Positions 32,250 through 43,182 of a stretch of 64,000 nt of DNA are shown here, piece after piece. The DNA comes from Dendrocalamus latiflorus. Lineage: Eukaryota; Streptophyta; Magnoliopsida; Poales; Poaceae. The notes beneath the pieces are model-generated. The model saw only the letters and a list, made by a program, of their open reading frames with translations. It ran no database searches and was not told the DNA's origin. Made by a program: the position numbers and the translations under genes. Position 1 is the first letter of the stretch. Each line of letters opens with the position of its first letter. The stretch spans positions 5,092,576-5,156,575 of the forward strand of contig CM029647.1 of NCBI GenBank assembly GCA_017311315.1, written 5' to 3'.

Positions 32250-33487
32250 GCTTAATTGCAGTGTTTTCTTGATCATATCTGGTGCAAGCCTAATCCTATC
32301 ACTACCTCCGGTTCCTAAATGACTGTCACTATTGGTTTTGACTGCTTAAAATTTGATTCATAATAATTTTTGAAATATCTACTTAGGTAACACAAAAATT
32401 ATATTATTATATTTGTCACAAAAAGTATTTCAGTAATATTATACATTTAAAACCATGTACAAGATACTCCCTCCATTTTGGAATAACTGATGCCTTTGCC
32501 TGAAATTTTCTTCCACAAATATTTGACACTTTTGAGACTCTCAATGCATGTTTTTCCCAAATTACCCCTATTAACTATAGGCATCTCTCCCACCTTTTAG
32601 CCTTGATTCTCGTGCTTATATACTATTAAAGGTTAATTTTGGTCACATTTTATCTATAGGCATCTCCCCCACCTTTTAGCCTTGTTTCTTCTGCTTGACA
32701 TATTATTAAAGGTTAATTTTGGTCACATTTTATCTATAGGCATCTCTCCCACCTTTTAGCCTTGTTTCTCGTGCTTGACATATTATTAAAGGTCAATTTT
32801 GGTCACATTTTATCATAAACATTTTATTCCAAAACATGATTACATTTGTGTGTGTGGTTTGATCAAAAGTGCTCAGTATTCGAAAATAGAGATTGTAAAT
32901 TATTGTAGAGATTAAAGTCATAGTTTTAAGTAGTTGAAATCAATGGCGACAATTATTATGCTATTATCTCCGTTTTCAAATACTATAACTCTTTTGACCG
33001 TACCAAAAAACTCATAATTTAGATAAAATATGACCAAAATACCCTTCAACAATATATCAAGCACAAGCAACAAGCAAGAAAGTGGAGGGAGATGAGCAAA
33101 GATAATAGGGATAGCATGGAAAAACATGCATGGGGAATCACAAAATTTGTAAAAGAAAATCTTAATCAAAAGTGTCCAATATTCGAAACTATACAATGGA
33201 GGTTTAGCTGCAAGGTTTTCAAGATCATACCAAGTGCAAACCTAGTCCTATTAATATCTCCTGTCCGCAAATGACTGACACCGTTGATTTTGACTTCTCA
33301 AACTTTGATTAATAATAAATTTTGAAATACCTAGTTGGGTAACAGGAAAATGGTATTGTTAACTTTGTCCAAAAATGTATTTCAATAATATTATGCGTTT
33401 ATAACCATTTACATATAAATTACTATGAATATTATAGTCGAAATTTACATAGTTTCAACAGTGACAATTATTTGTGATCGAAGGGAG
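32250..33487. repeat. Nest of Stowaway-like sequence with a three-unit minisatellite
   Basis: TACTCCCTCCATTTTGGAAT at 32467 is a Stowaway-like end and CGAAGGGAGTA at about 33479-33489 is an opposite end, though the two are not perfect complements. The segment 32270-32460 (CCTAATCCTATCACTACCTCC, then AAATGACTGTCACTATTGG) recurs in diverged form at about 33225-33425, so one copy appears interrupted. Between them lie three units of about 79-80 bp (starting at 32575, 32654 and 32734), each with CTATAGGCATCTC and GGTCACATTTTAT. No coding capacity is visible. Confidence 0.55.
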
Positions 33488-33606
33488 TATGCTATTGATT
33501 GTCTTTGAGAGAAAATGGCACATTTAAACTCATGTTGACTCGTTTTGGCAAGTTTAGCATGGTTTTGACAAGTTTAGCCGCCCCTCGCACGAAATAGCAA
33601 ATATAT

Positions 33607-33849
33607 GGGCCTGTTCTTTTCGGCTACGGCTTATGACTTTTGGCTGAAATTTTTGAATTTTGGCTGTTTATGATATAGATTACGAAGAGACAGATACCCA
33701 CTTGCGATTTTGGTTGGTATAGATATTGTGCTTTTAACATATAGATCGTTTAATTTGTAGACTCCGTCTTAAACAAATACTCTGTTTAAAAGTTAGGTAC
33801 TATAATAAAAGCTAAAAATCATCAGCTTATGAGGTAAAAAAACAGACCC
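33607..33849. repeat. MITE family B, diverged copy
   Basis: This copy begins GGGCCTGTTCTTTTCGGC, ends AAAAAACAGACCC and carries the inner blocks of 22996-23237 in the same order. It lies 27 bp from the hAT element at 33876. Confidence 0.75.
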
Positions 33850-33875
33850 ATAGCGTCCTATGACAACACGCTAGG

Positions 33876-34367
33876 TCACCCTGGGCGTTCGGTACTACCG
33901 AACCGATCGGTTCGGTTCCTCGGTACCCATACAAATTCGGTTCCTGAGAATCTCGGTACCGTTCGGTTCTTGAAAAGACTCGGTATCGGTTCTTTCGGTT
34001 CGGTTCCGGTATTTACCGAAATTACCGAACAGGGTACAGCAGCATGTAACATCAAGTTCAATAGCCAATTTTGACAGAAATGTAACATGATTTCATATAG
34101 AATAAGTGCCAAATCATACAGAGAAAAAAGCCACAAATACATAATATAGCTGTCCACAATAGACCCATCAATAATATTACATATTACTTAGTACTCACTA
34201 CTCAAATTTCCTCGGTATTTCGGTAAACCGAGGCACCGAACCGAATTTCCTCGGTAAATTTGGTTCCTGAGAACCTGGAACCGAAATTTTCGGTTTCGGT
34301 ACTTTCGGTTCGGTTCTCGGTAAATTCGGTTCGGTACTCGGTTTTCGGTTTTTCGTGCCCAGGGTTA
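33876..34367. mobile_element. Non-autonomous hAT element rich in CGGTTCGG repeats
   Basis: The ends are TCACCCTGGGC and, inverted, TAACCCTGGGC, with 8-bp direct repeats ACGCTAGG at 33868-33875 and 34368-34375. Both subterminal 150-bp regions are filled with CGGTTCGGT and CGGTAC-type repeats in both orientations, and the AT-rich centre is non-coding. The length is 492 bp. An 8-bp duplication plus a dense subterminal motif is diagnostic of hAT. Confidence 0.85.
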
Positions 34368-34375
34368 ACGCTAGG

Positions 34376-36871
34376 TAGGCAATGTGGACAGCTACAGCGC
34401 ACTAGGATCACAGCAGGATGCTGCCAACGCACATCGAGCGTTGGTGGAGGGCATGGCTACCGCGGTAGCAACAAACATGTGGCACAACCCAACCACAAAG
34501 GATTTTTGGAGTTGATTTTAGTGGTCAGTGTGAATTAGAAGATTTAACAGTAGATTACGTTGTAGATCAAGAGAAGAACTTTCGCATACATGTTACGTTG
34601 TAATTTTGTTATTAGCATTTTAATTGGTTTATTGGTTTTGTTACGGTGGTGAGTGGTGACCATATCATAACCAATTAGGTTATTAAACGCTAACCATAAA
34701 GTTACTACATAACATGAATGTGAACAAGTACATCTTCCTAGTATTTGATCTACAACTTAAATCTGCTACCAAATACCTTCTAATTGGAAGTTGCTAGCGC
34801 TCGAACGTCCGATCTGGGTGTTAGCGCAGTATAGTCAGGCACAATATTTTTTGTTCATCTATGCAACATTACTCGGTAATGTATGAAACAAAAAAAATGA
34901 TAAAAATATCAATGTTGTACATATGAAACCAAATTATTACACAGGTGAAATCAAAATGCTGCATTCAAGAAATAGGTGGGAGGCGTGGAAACTACGGCGA
35001 GCTCAGACGTGGAGATCCGGCCGCATCGCTATGGATTTGGCGGCACCGTGCCCAAAGAGGAAATCCATGGCGGTGGCCGGATCTGGTGGCGCCGCGCTCG
35101 AGGATGGCCGGATCTGGCGACGCCGCGTCCGGAGAGGAAGTCGACGGCATTGGCAGGGACTGGATATGATGGTGCCGCACTCGAGGATGGCTGGACCTGG
35201 TGGCAGCGTGCCCGGAGAGAAAGTCAATGGCGGCGACTATATCTGGCGGAGCCGCACCCAAGGACGGTCCAAAAGGAAGTCAACGGTGGTGGCGGCCCGA
35301 TCCGGTGGCGTCGACACCAGGGATGAGGTGGCTCTGGCTCGCATGGAGTTGGGCATCGCGCAGAGAGAGGAAGAGAGCGAGTGAACGGAAAGAATGAAGT
35401 GAGCAAATGGAGCTAACGAGGAGAGAATGAGTTAGGGTGTGTTCGTCCGATAAAAATATTGCTTCCGTACTTATATACAGTATTAATTCCCCTTCTAATT
35501 CACACTTAACTACACTAAAAACAGCTCCAAAATCACTCCTATCCCATCTTCTTCCCTCCCCAGGGCTTGCTCTTTGGAGGAATGGGTAACTGAAGTTAGG
35601 GTGTGTTGCACATTTGCTTCTGTGATACCTACGTCCTCCACCCACACTCGATGCATGCCGTCAAACATTCTACCATGGTCTAGGTGCATTGCAGGTGAAA
35701 CACATCGCCTGTCTAACCTAAAGTCACAATGCCGGAAGAGACTATATTTGCTATTTGGTACGACAAAAGTCTAGATTTAACGAAACCAGAAAACGAGAGC
35801 CAAATGTTCCATTTCCTCGTTATCATGTCTTTTACCCTCTTCTTCTATTCCTCTAGCAACTTAGCAAGTGACTATGGGCCGTTCTTGATAGAAGCACCCT
35901 CATCTTATTCGTGTCCACATACCCCTTTTCTCGAGAGACATTCGTGGCAGAAAATTTGGTACGTCTAGCAGCACTCACAAAAATTTACTGCTGTGCAGTG
36001 CTGCCAGTGACTCGGTGTACTGCACCGTACACTGGCTCTGCTTACGAATGGCCAGGCGTGCACACAGCACTGGTGCCCACTAAGTTAACCATGGTTTCAC
36101 TAATCTAATACCCCTAGTATCAAAAGTTAAGTGGCGCGAGGTCCCTGCGCTCAGGTTAATCTCTGATGGTAAGTAACGTGGTAACATCATCTGGCAAAAA
36201 CTGGCACGACGCCTGGCAGCAGTGCGAATGATAGGTGGGCCCAATCATTTTTCTGTACCAGCCAGAGGCTGCAGTACCCTGCTGGAGTCAACTACCACGT
36301 ACCGGTACGTGGTACATGCGCTACTTCTAGAATGTGAAGCCCGAATCCAAGGCTCCGCTTCTAGAAATAGTTTCTAGAAGCGGTTTCGACCAAACAAAGA
36401 TCCTACATTGTCACACGTGTCGTCTCTGTTTCCACGATGCCGTCACATGCTTCGCCTTATCCCTGACAGTGCCATTACGATCTTCACCTCCATCACGACC
36501 CTTCCATGCTCCTCGCCGTCGTCCTACTCTACACTAGACTTCTATGCTAATTCGGTGGTCTTCACAGCGAAATCCGACAAGGGTGAGACCGGATCTATCA
36601 TCCTAATGACCTAGGAGCTCCTAAAGAGCACACTAGATAGCAATCACATCGACATTTGTTGTATTTTTTTATTTTTGTAACTTGTTGAAATAATTAGCAC
36701 AATTCAGTCAGCTCAACAAAAAACTTTAGCTAAATTAAAAATCTCTTACTTTCAACTACTTCCATTTACAACTACTACTATTTTAAAACAAGAAGCTCCA
36801 GCCGTTTCGGAGAAAGCCAAAGCGCGTGTACATGGACCACGGTACGCAGAACACAGGGCCAATCGTGCACC
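34376..36871. other. Intergenic stretch with a GC-rich internally repetitive island
   Basis: 34923-35384 is a GC-rich island whose plus-strand frames (153, 116 and 74 residues) repeat the pattern of TGG CGGATCTGG, CGCGCTCGAGGATGG and GGAGAGGAAGTC about three times. The predicted peptides are low-complexity (RRRVRRGSRR and similar), so I do not call a protein. The remaining sequence, including 35385-36870, shows no gene. A small perfect palindrome, CGCTTCTAGAAATAGTTTCT, lies at about 36356-36382. Confidence 0.4.
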
Positions 36872-36874
36872 TTA

Positions 36875-37209
36875 GAGCAAATTTAATAGTACAGATAGGT
36901 GCTTCCTCCAATATATTTCCATGTCATCAAAAGATAATGATGCAGTCAACTCATACAATAAGCTGGCTATAAGTTGTCTCCATAAGAGCTCTCAATCATT
37001 TAATACATACATAGGTATTGATAATTTAATACATGCATGGGTATAGCAATGAGTACATGCATGGATAATACCTCTTTTCCTGTGCTATAGCCTCACTTTT
37101 GCATAGGAGTCGGCTTGGCTCTCTCTCTCCTTTTCTCTCCCCTCCACATAGGACTATGCTGACATGGATTCTCTTGTAGCTAGCACAGTCAGCCTTATTA
37201 AACTTGCTC
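36875..37209. repeat. Tourist-like MITE with TTA duplication
   Basis: This 335-bp element begins GAGCAAATTTAATA and ends with the inverted form TATTAAACTTGCTC, flanked by TTA on both sides (36872-36874 and 37210-37212). Confidence 0.8.
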
Positions 37210-37212
37210 TTA

Positions 37213-38887
37213 CAAAATGTCTTTTTTACGCCGTGGATATTTACAAACGCATTAAACTGACGTTTAATTGCACCTGGTTAAATGCTGTACTATTATCAGT
37301 TTCCACTGGTACGTTGTGCGACTGTTTATTTTTTTTCTTAAGGTTACTACGAAAGGGTGTGATTCGAGGCTGTGCATCCGGAATACAGGGACGTCACGAC
37401 CTACATGAAACATGTTGACTCAGAACAGGCCTAAATGCATCGTCAGTAAACTCTTGTTTTAGCGATGAAATTAACCAGGGGCACATCACCAACATACCCT
37501 TTAGGAGTACATACTAATGTTTTTAGGTTTTTTTACCCCAAATCTTTTTCCCCTCTTGTGCATCCTTTTTAAACAAAACAAGGTGACCACACATATCACG
37601 ACCAAGAAATTTTTAAAAAAAAAGAAAGAAGAGAGGGAGAACCTATGCCAAGAAAAAAAATTGAAATTTTATTGAGCACCTGACTTAGAACTCCATTGCA
37701 AAACAGGAGAAGCCAAGGAGCGGCATGCAAGTATCCATAAATCCAAGGTCAGAAGTTTCAGATTGGGGAAGCCTAAGACGCGGAAACAGAGATAGTCTTT
37801 CCTACCAAAACAAAGAAAAACTAAACGAGAACAGACGAACTAGTACTAACATAGCATCACACCTTCGACTCCAATTTCCAAACAAACAAACCAACAAGAG
37901 AGAGAGAGAATAAAACAATCAAGAACATAGAAATCACAGACGAAGAATGACTCACCAGATGATGAAGCACGAAGAGGAAGGAGGAGAAGAAGGCAACCCC
38001 TCTCAAAAGAGACGCCGCTGCTATATTGCGAATCACTCGCTCCTCTCCTCGAAGCCCCCCTCCCTCCGCTCTCCCGTCCTTCACTTGAGCAACAAACCAG
38101 GACCGCAAAAGTCGTCGTCAGGTCGGCACCCCTCCCCTCCTCCTCCGACGCCGACTTGTGCCGTCTCGTCCGGGCCAAACGAGCATCGGACGGGGCAAGC
38201 GCAGCAACGCGAGCGAGAGGCGGAGACAGCTGTGTGCCTGTGTGCGAGAGAGAACGCGGTATTGAGGCGACAAAAAAAGGGAAGTATATTTCCCCCAGGT
38301 CCTCGAATCCCCCCCCCCCCCCCGCCTCTGTTTTATCCGGGACTAATTGCGTGCCAGATGATCTTCCCAGAATGCCCCTCCCGCACGCCCGGCCTTTCCG
38401 CTCGCGCCACGTGGCAGGCCGCCGGTGGAACGGGCAAGGGTTTGGCCAGATTTTTCCGTAGAAATTTATAGGTTTTTCTTAGAGTAGCAGGGATTTATTA
38501 AATTGTTTTGCTTGACTGATCTGATTCTCTAATCAAGCCGCCGGATTCTAATCGATGGCAAATCGATTTGTCAGATTGCATCGTTTGCATTTTGCAACTA
38601 CTGGTACTGAAGACTATTTCTGTGATGTGTCGATCGCTCGGAAGATGGTGAAATGTGGCTATCATGATTTGCACAGTCACATGGTATTTAATGGGGAAAA
38701 CAATTTTTATTTGCTTCGGATACAAGAATCGACGGAAGAAAGGAACGTGCAAATTAAACTGAACAGCCTATTTGGACCAGAGTTGTTGAGTACTCCATTT
38801 TCCTGTTGAAGGTACTAGTGCTTCGCAGGCATGCACTTTCTCGTTTTTCTACTTCTGAGCTACTCAAAATTGTGTTTCCTTGCTGCT
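37213..38887. other. Unclassified stretch with a possible first-exon relic
   Basis: No gene is recognised. On the minus strand about 37846-38400 is C/T- and GC-rich like a promoter and first exon (110-residue frame starting MARTRRHKSASEEEG at 38178), but no downstream exon was identified. A run of 14 C lies at about 38310-38323. 38500-38815 is AT-balanced without a recognisable product. Confidence 0.35.
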
Positions 38888-40090
38888 ATTAATGTTCGCG
38901 TAAGCGCTAGGCGAACGACAAACTAGAGTCTAGTGTTTATGCCACCTAGGCGGGGCTTAGGCAAGGGTAAAACCACCGAAGGGTAAGACAAGGCTGGCAC
39001 TCCCTACCTTCGGCCGGTCCGTGGGTACCCCCTAACTGCTGTGCCCGTGAGAGCTGAAGCAAAGGAGGAGCACATGACTGTTCATCGTCGTCACAAGCGC
39101 AACCAGCATGCTATGGAGTGGCTTCTTGAAGAGGTGGAGGTGGCCGATGATGGGAAGGTATGGCATGAGGCAGCGGTGGCACTTCTTGCTCTTGAGGTCC
39201 GCTATAGCCACAATAGCATTTTTCTACCTCTCACTAGTGGTACGATAGCTATCGTAGTCTCACAGACCGGCAACTTGGTATTTGGTAAACCGTTGAGCAA
39301 GTTCCATTAGCCCTTTAAATTTTGATCTTGGGTACGCCACTAGGCCTAGGCTGTCAACTTGGCTGCTTGCTACTTGGTATATGCTTGCGAGATAGGCAGC
39401 CAAGTGAGCCAACAGTAGCACAGATTAGGTCTGACCTTTCTAGCCCAACCCAAGGCCCAATAGCGAGGAGGCAATCCAACCGAGTGGATTTGGTCCCCTA
39501 TTTAGGCTTCCTCCCCTCTCTCCTGATCTCCACGCATACAACCACACAACACACACACACACACTACTCTCACAATATTAAAAATTCGGCAACAGCGGAT
39601 CTAGCCCTGGGTGAAGGCGAGGTGAGGGTTGAGGGGAGGGGAGGCAGTAGTAGCACCAATAGGCAGTGTTGGGGAGGATGTAGCGGTGGAGGCTGAGGCG
39701 GGGGTGGTAGATTCGGCAGATTCTACGGCGGTGGCGACAGATTCCACCAATGGCGAGCAGGACGAGGCAGTAGAGGCAGCAATCCTCCCGTGCGCCCTTG
39801 CAGGAACCCTATCTCCCATGCGGCGCATCAACTGGGTAGCAACTAGTAAGCCTAATATACTTAATCCCCTTTAGTTGCCACATCACCCCACCTAGTTACC
39901 CACTGCACCATCGCGTTCGCCTGGGAGGCCATCGTGCTGAGGCCGCCTAGGGTGCCTTTGACCCGCCTTGGATCGTGTAGGCGGCTTGCCGCCAGGCACC
40001 CGACTTAGGGCCAATGCGTGACATCAGGGTGCCGCCCAGCATCTAGACGGGGCCTAGGCGGTCGCCCAAACCGGCTTCTTAAACGTTGGC
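38888..40090. mobile_element. Diverged hAT-like relic with CCTAGGCGG repeats
   Basis: Both ends carry clusters of GCGCTAGGCG, CCACCTAGGCGG, GCCTAGGCGGTCGCC and similar motifs in both orientations, the same subterminal motif as the clean hAT element at 50530-51030. The left end (ATGTTCGCGTAAGCGC) and the inverted right end (AACGTTTAAGAAGCCG) are only weakly alike, and no clean duplication was found. The interior includes a GC-rich block (39590-39870) and an 89-residue frame (39041-39310) without recognisable domains. Confidence 0.5.
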
Positions 40091-40837
40091 TACTATGCGA
40101 TATATTTAGAATGATAGCTCACTTTTTTCCTCAAAAGTTCAAATTTGCTCATACCCTTTGTTCTATCCCTCTCTTTTCCTTCCAAGATTCTCTCTCTTTG
40201 TATCTACGGTGGCATCTAATTGAAAGTTTAACATATTTAGAATAGTAAAATAGTCCTTTTCATTCACTCAATGGGCATTGGCATTATCAAATGTCCCTTA
40301 TCAAAATGGCATTTACAATATCTAGTGGTGTGGAATCAATTAACCAAAAAGTAGTTGTAAAATCCAAAACTGCAAATTGGATCGAATTTTTCCTTGTTGT
40401 AATGATTTATTTCAATTTTTTTGGTTTACTTTTTTCTATTTTTCATTATCTGTGATGATATAACGGTTTTTTTTTATTTTTTTTTTCTTAGAAAAAAAGT
40501 AGCAGCTTGCAATTTCAGAAGAAAAAAACCACAGCAAAAGATAGTTGCAGTGGGGCCTAAGCGGTGGGGTTGTTTTGGTCATTCCGTTATGCGTTACGGC
40601 CTAACGGAGATGATTGTTTGCTAACAGCGAGTAGTAACGCCCGACGTGGATGGTGGTAAATCACTGGCCACCTATATATACCTCCCCCCTGACATCGTGG
40701 GACTTAGCTTGTACCAACGACAAGTGGGGTAGGAAAGTTTGGGCCCACCTGTCAGAAGTAGTGAGGTTGGTACACCGGGAGTTGGAGACTTGGAGTGGAC
40801 CATGGTGTGGATTGAAACCCTAGTCTAACATGCCATG
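40091..40837. other. AT-rich intergenic DNA
   Basis: Nothing recognisable beyond A/T homopolymers near 40460-40490. The next element's target site begins at 40830. Confidence 0.4.
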
Positions 40838-41469
40838 CAGGGGCGGAGCCAGGAATTGAGCATAAGAGGGGCTGAAGGTCTAAGTCGACAATAATGGTAG
40901 ACGGAAATATAACATGGCAATATGTTTGTGTGTCTATTTTAAAAAACAATATGTCCAAGTTTCAAACACAGGAAAGTGTATTTGGCCAACACAACAATAT
41001 ATTGCATATCTGTAAACTTCAATTTATATGTACGGCATAATGTCGTCATATAAACCAGTAACTTACTACTTGCCCTGGTTGCTTCTTCGCTTGACTACCT
41101 CACCACGGCGGCAGGTCGCTACATTGTACCTTACCTTGATTCTAGTTGATGTGATACCGCAAATGAGACAGACAAGGAGGAAAGTATAGAAGAACGCTAG
41201 AAGTTCAGACACCATGCTTCCCTTCAATTAGTGATGCTATATATCTCTAATTTAAAATAAAATACAAAAATTTAGAGCCTCAAACTCTACTGGGCATTGG
41301 GCTTGAACGTTAGTTAGTGCTGACCAAATATTATTTAGGATGCCCAATGTGTATGATACTTTAGCTGCATAAAGAAGTACTAAAGCCATTAGTACATACC
41401 GGATCCTACAACACTTGTTGATCGATGGGGGGTGCCAGCCCCTGCCAGCCCCCCTTCCCTCCGTCCCTG
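40838..41469. mobile_element. Non-autonomous hAT element, 632 bp, perfect 8-bp duplication
   Basis: It begins CAGGGGCGGAGCCAGG and ends CTCCGTCCCTG, so the inverted ends read CAGGGxCGGAG. Identical ATGCCATG copies flank it at 40830-40837 and 41470-41477. The interior is AT-rich and non-coding. The CAGGGGCGGA terminus with an 8-bp duplication is a common plant hAT form. Confidence 0.88.
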
Positions 41470-41782
41470 ATGCCATGCCATGCCAAAGCCAGCTGAACAC
41501 CTTCCATGAGCCAAGATACACAGGGCCTCGATTTCCATCTACCTTTTGTCCTTCTTTCTCCCAATTTTTTTATCTCTCTTTCTTCTGTTGTTTTTCAGAA
41601 CTTTCTTGGGATTAATTCAGAGAGAAACAAAACAAAACAGCACGGCGATATGTGCAGGCAGGGGGAGGCACATGCGTTGTGTCGCTGTCGTGTATCGCCA
41701 CCCATCATTGACGGAATCGAACACGAATACTTCCTGTCTACTACATTGTTCTTTTTTTCCCTAGACAAAATCAGTAAGATTA

Positions 41783-42168
41783 GGGCCTGTTTGGGAGAGC
41801 TCCACCACTGAAAACGTGGATCTGGAACAGTAGCTCCACCATGGAGCAGCTCCACCGTGGATCTGGGATCCCACCATGGAGTGTTTGGCTTGTACAGCAG
41901 CTCCAGATCCACGAAATTGAGGTTTTGGTGGGAATGACCACTTTTGGTGGGATGGGGTGTGTAACCAGTGGCATTGGTGGTTAATTACCACCCAACTCCA
42001 CGGTGGAGCACCCCCTTGAGGAGCTCTATGAAATCCATGGATCTGGCCCTCAGATCCAGGATTTTGGTGGATCCAGATTTCACGGAGCTGGAGCGTTTGG
42101 GTAAAATTTCGTAGAGTGGAGCTGTTTTTCGTGGATCTAGAGCTGATAGAGCTCTCCCAAATAGACCC
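41783..42168. mobile_element. PIF/Harbinger MITE, 386 bp, TTA duplication
   Basis: It begins GGGCCTGTTTGGGAGAGCTC and ends GAGCTCTCCCAAATAGACCC. TTA flanks it at 41780-41782 and 42169-42171. The inner motifs GGAGCTCC, CCACCATGGAGCAGCTCCAC and CAACTCCACGGTGGAG also occur in the 2.0-kb element at 2747-4778 (CCACCATGGAGCAGCTCCAC at about 2799-2818), so the two belong to one family. Confidence 0.88.
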
Positions 42169-42171
42169 TTA

Positions 42172-42748
42172 GTTAGCCTGCATCTCCTTTTGCTCTCTGC
42201 TTATAAAAACCTTCGAATGCTTAACACTGGCCTCCCATTGCTTGCATCTGCGATTCTGCGTACCCAAACGCACGAGTTTGTCGTCTTTTACTCGAGACTT
42301 GGCAGGCTTTTTGCATGCATGGACGGTGTGTGTCTGCACTGCACGCACCGATGCACGGGCGAAGGACGCAGCCTTCGTTGCGTGGCTACCTTTTGACGAG
42401 TGCCTCAACTGTACTTGCTACATGCGTCTTTCCCTGTAAGCAACGCTCCTTCAAAAGAATCAAAAGGCAACGCCTCAGCATGCCATCGATTCATTCACCG
42501 GTTGCGGCAATGCAGGCATGCATGCATTGGCCGGGTGAGGCGACGAAATCTTCTTGTGAATTGCGAACATGCATACATTTACATTATCTACTCCAAGTCT
42601 CTTCTCTTTTTTTCCCCTTTAGAGAGCGAGCATGTAGCTTTGTTGTCTTTGTGGCCAATCAAACTTAAAGGCATGGCACTTGGCAAATGGAGAGGAACAA
42701 AAAAAAAAAAAAGAAGGATGTGGCTCTCTCACATCCACATAATCTATG
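42172..42748. other. Unclassified DNA between MITEs
   Basis: Frames of 117 and 122 residues on the plus strand (42315-42768) overlap one another and show no domain. CATGCATG repeats are frequent. No gene is called. Confidence 0.35.
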
Positions 42749-42750
42749 TA

Positions 42751-43180
42751 CTCCCTCCAGTTTCATAATATCTGTCGTTTTGGACATAATCTCACTTACC
42801 AAGGAGGGATTAATTAGCGTAGCTATTCCCTATTTTGCCCATATTAAATAGCATTGCGTGGTAATTTTGAGCACAACTAGCACCTAGACCATGTGGTTAG
42901 GGCTGCCATCTCAAAGCAGGAGGTTAGGAGTTCGAGTCACATTGCTTGCGTTTTTTGTGTGGTTCGAAGTCTCGCAGCCATGCAGGAAGTATTACTCCAC
43001 ATGCAGTGTATGCATGCATGCAGCGCAGGAAACGAAGCTTCGTATGCATGCATGAGTTGTGGAGAAAGCAATTACTATAGGGGTAAATTCGTCCAAACTT
43101 CCTCTAAAGCACCCAACGACAGGAATTTTCACACAAAGCTAAGAAACCTTCAACGACAAATATTATAGAACTGGAGGGAG
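42751..43180. mobile_element. Stowaway-like MITE with an internal tRNA-like segment
   Basis: It begins CTCCCTCCAGTTTCATAATA and ends TATTATAGAACTGGAGGGAG, with TA on both sides (42749-42750 and 43181-43182). These are the defining Stowaway (Tc1/mariner) ends and target. At 430 bp it is longer than typical 100-300 bp members. The extra length includes 42886-42945, with TGTGGTTAGGGCTGC (A-box-like) and GGAGTTCGAGTC (B-box-like), suggesting a tRNA-derived insertion. Confidence 0.85.
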
Positions 43181-43182
43181 TA

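Noticed and set aside
32575..32813. CRISPR-like array
   Set aside because: The units are contiguous 79-80 bp tandem copies without unique spacers, in a plant nuclear context.
34923..35384. Protein-coding gene in the GC-rich island
   Set aside because: All frames are low-complexity translations of an internal DNA repeat, with long frames on both strands and no domain.
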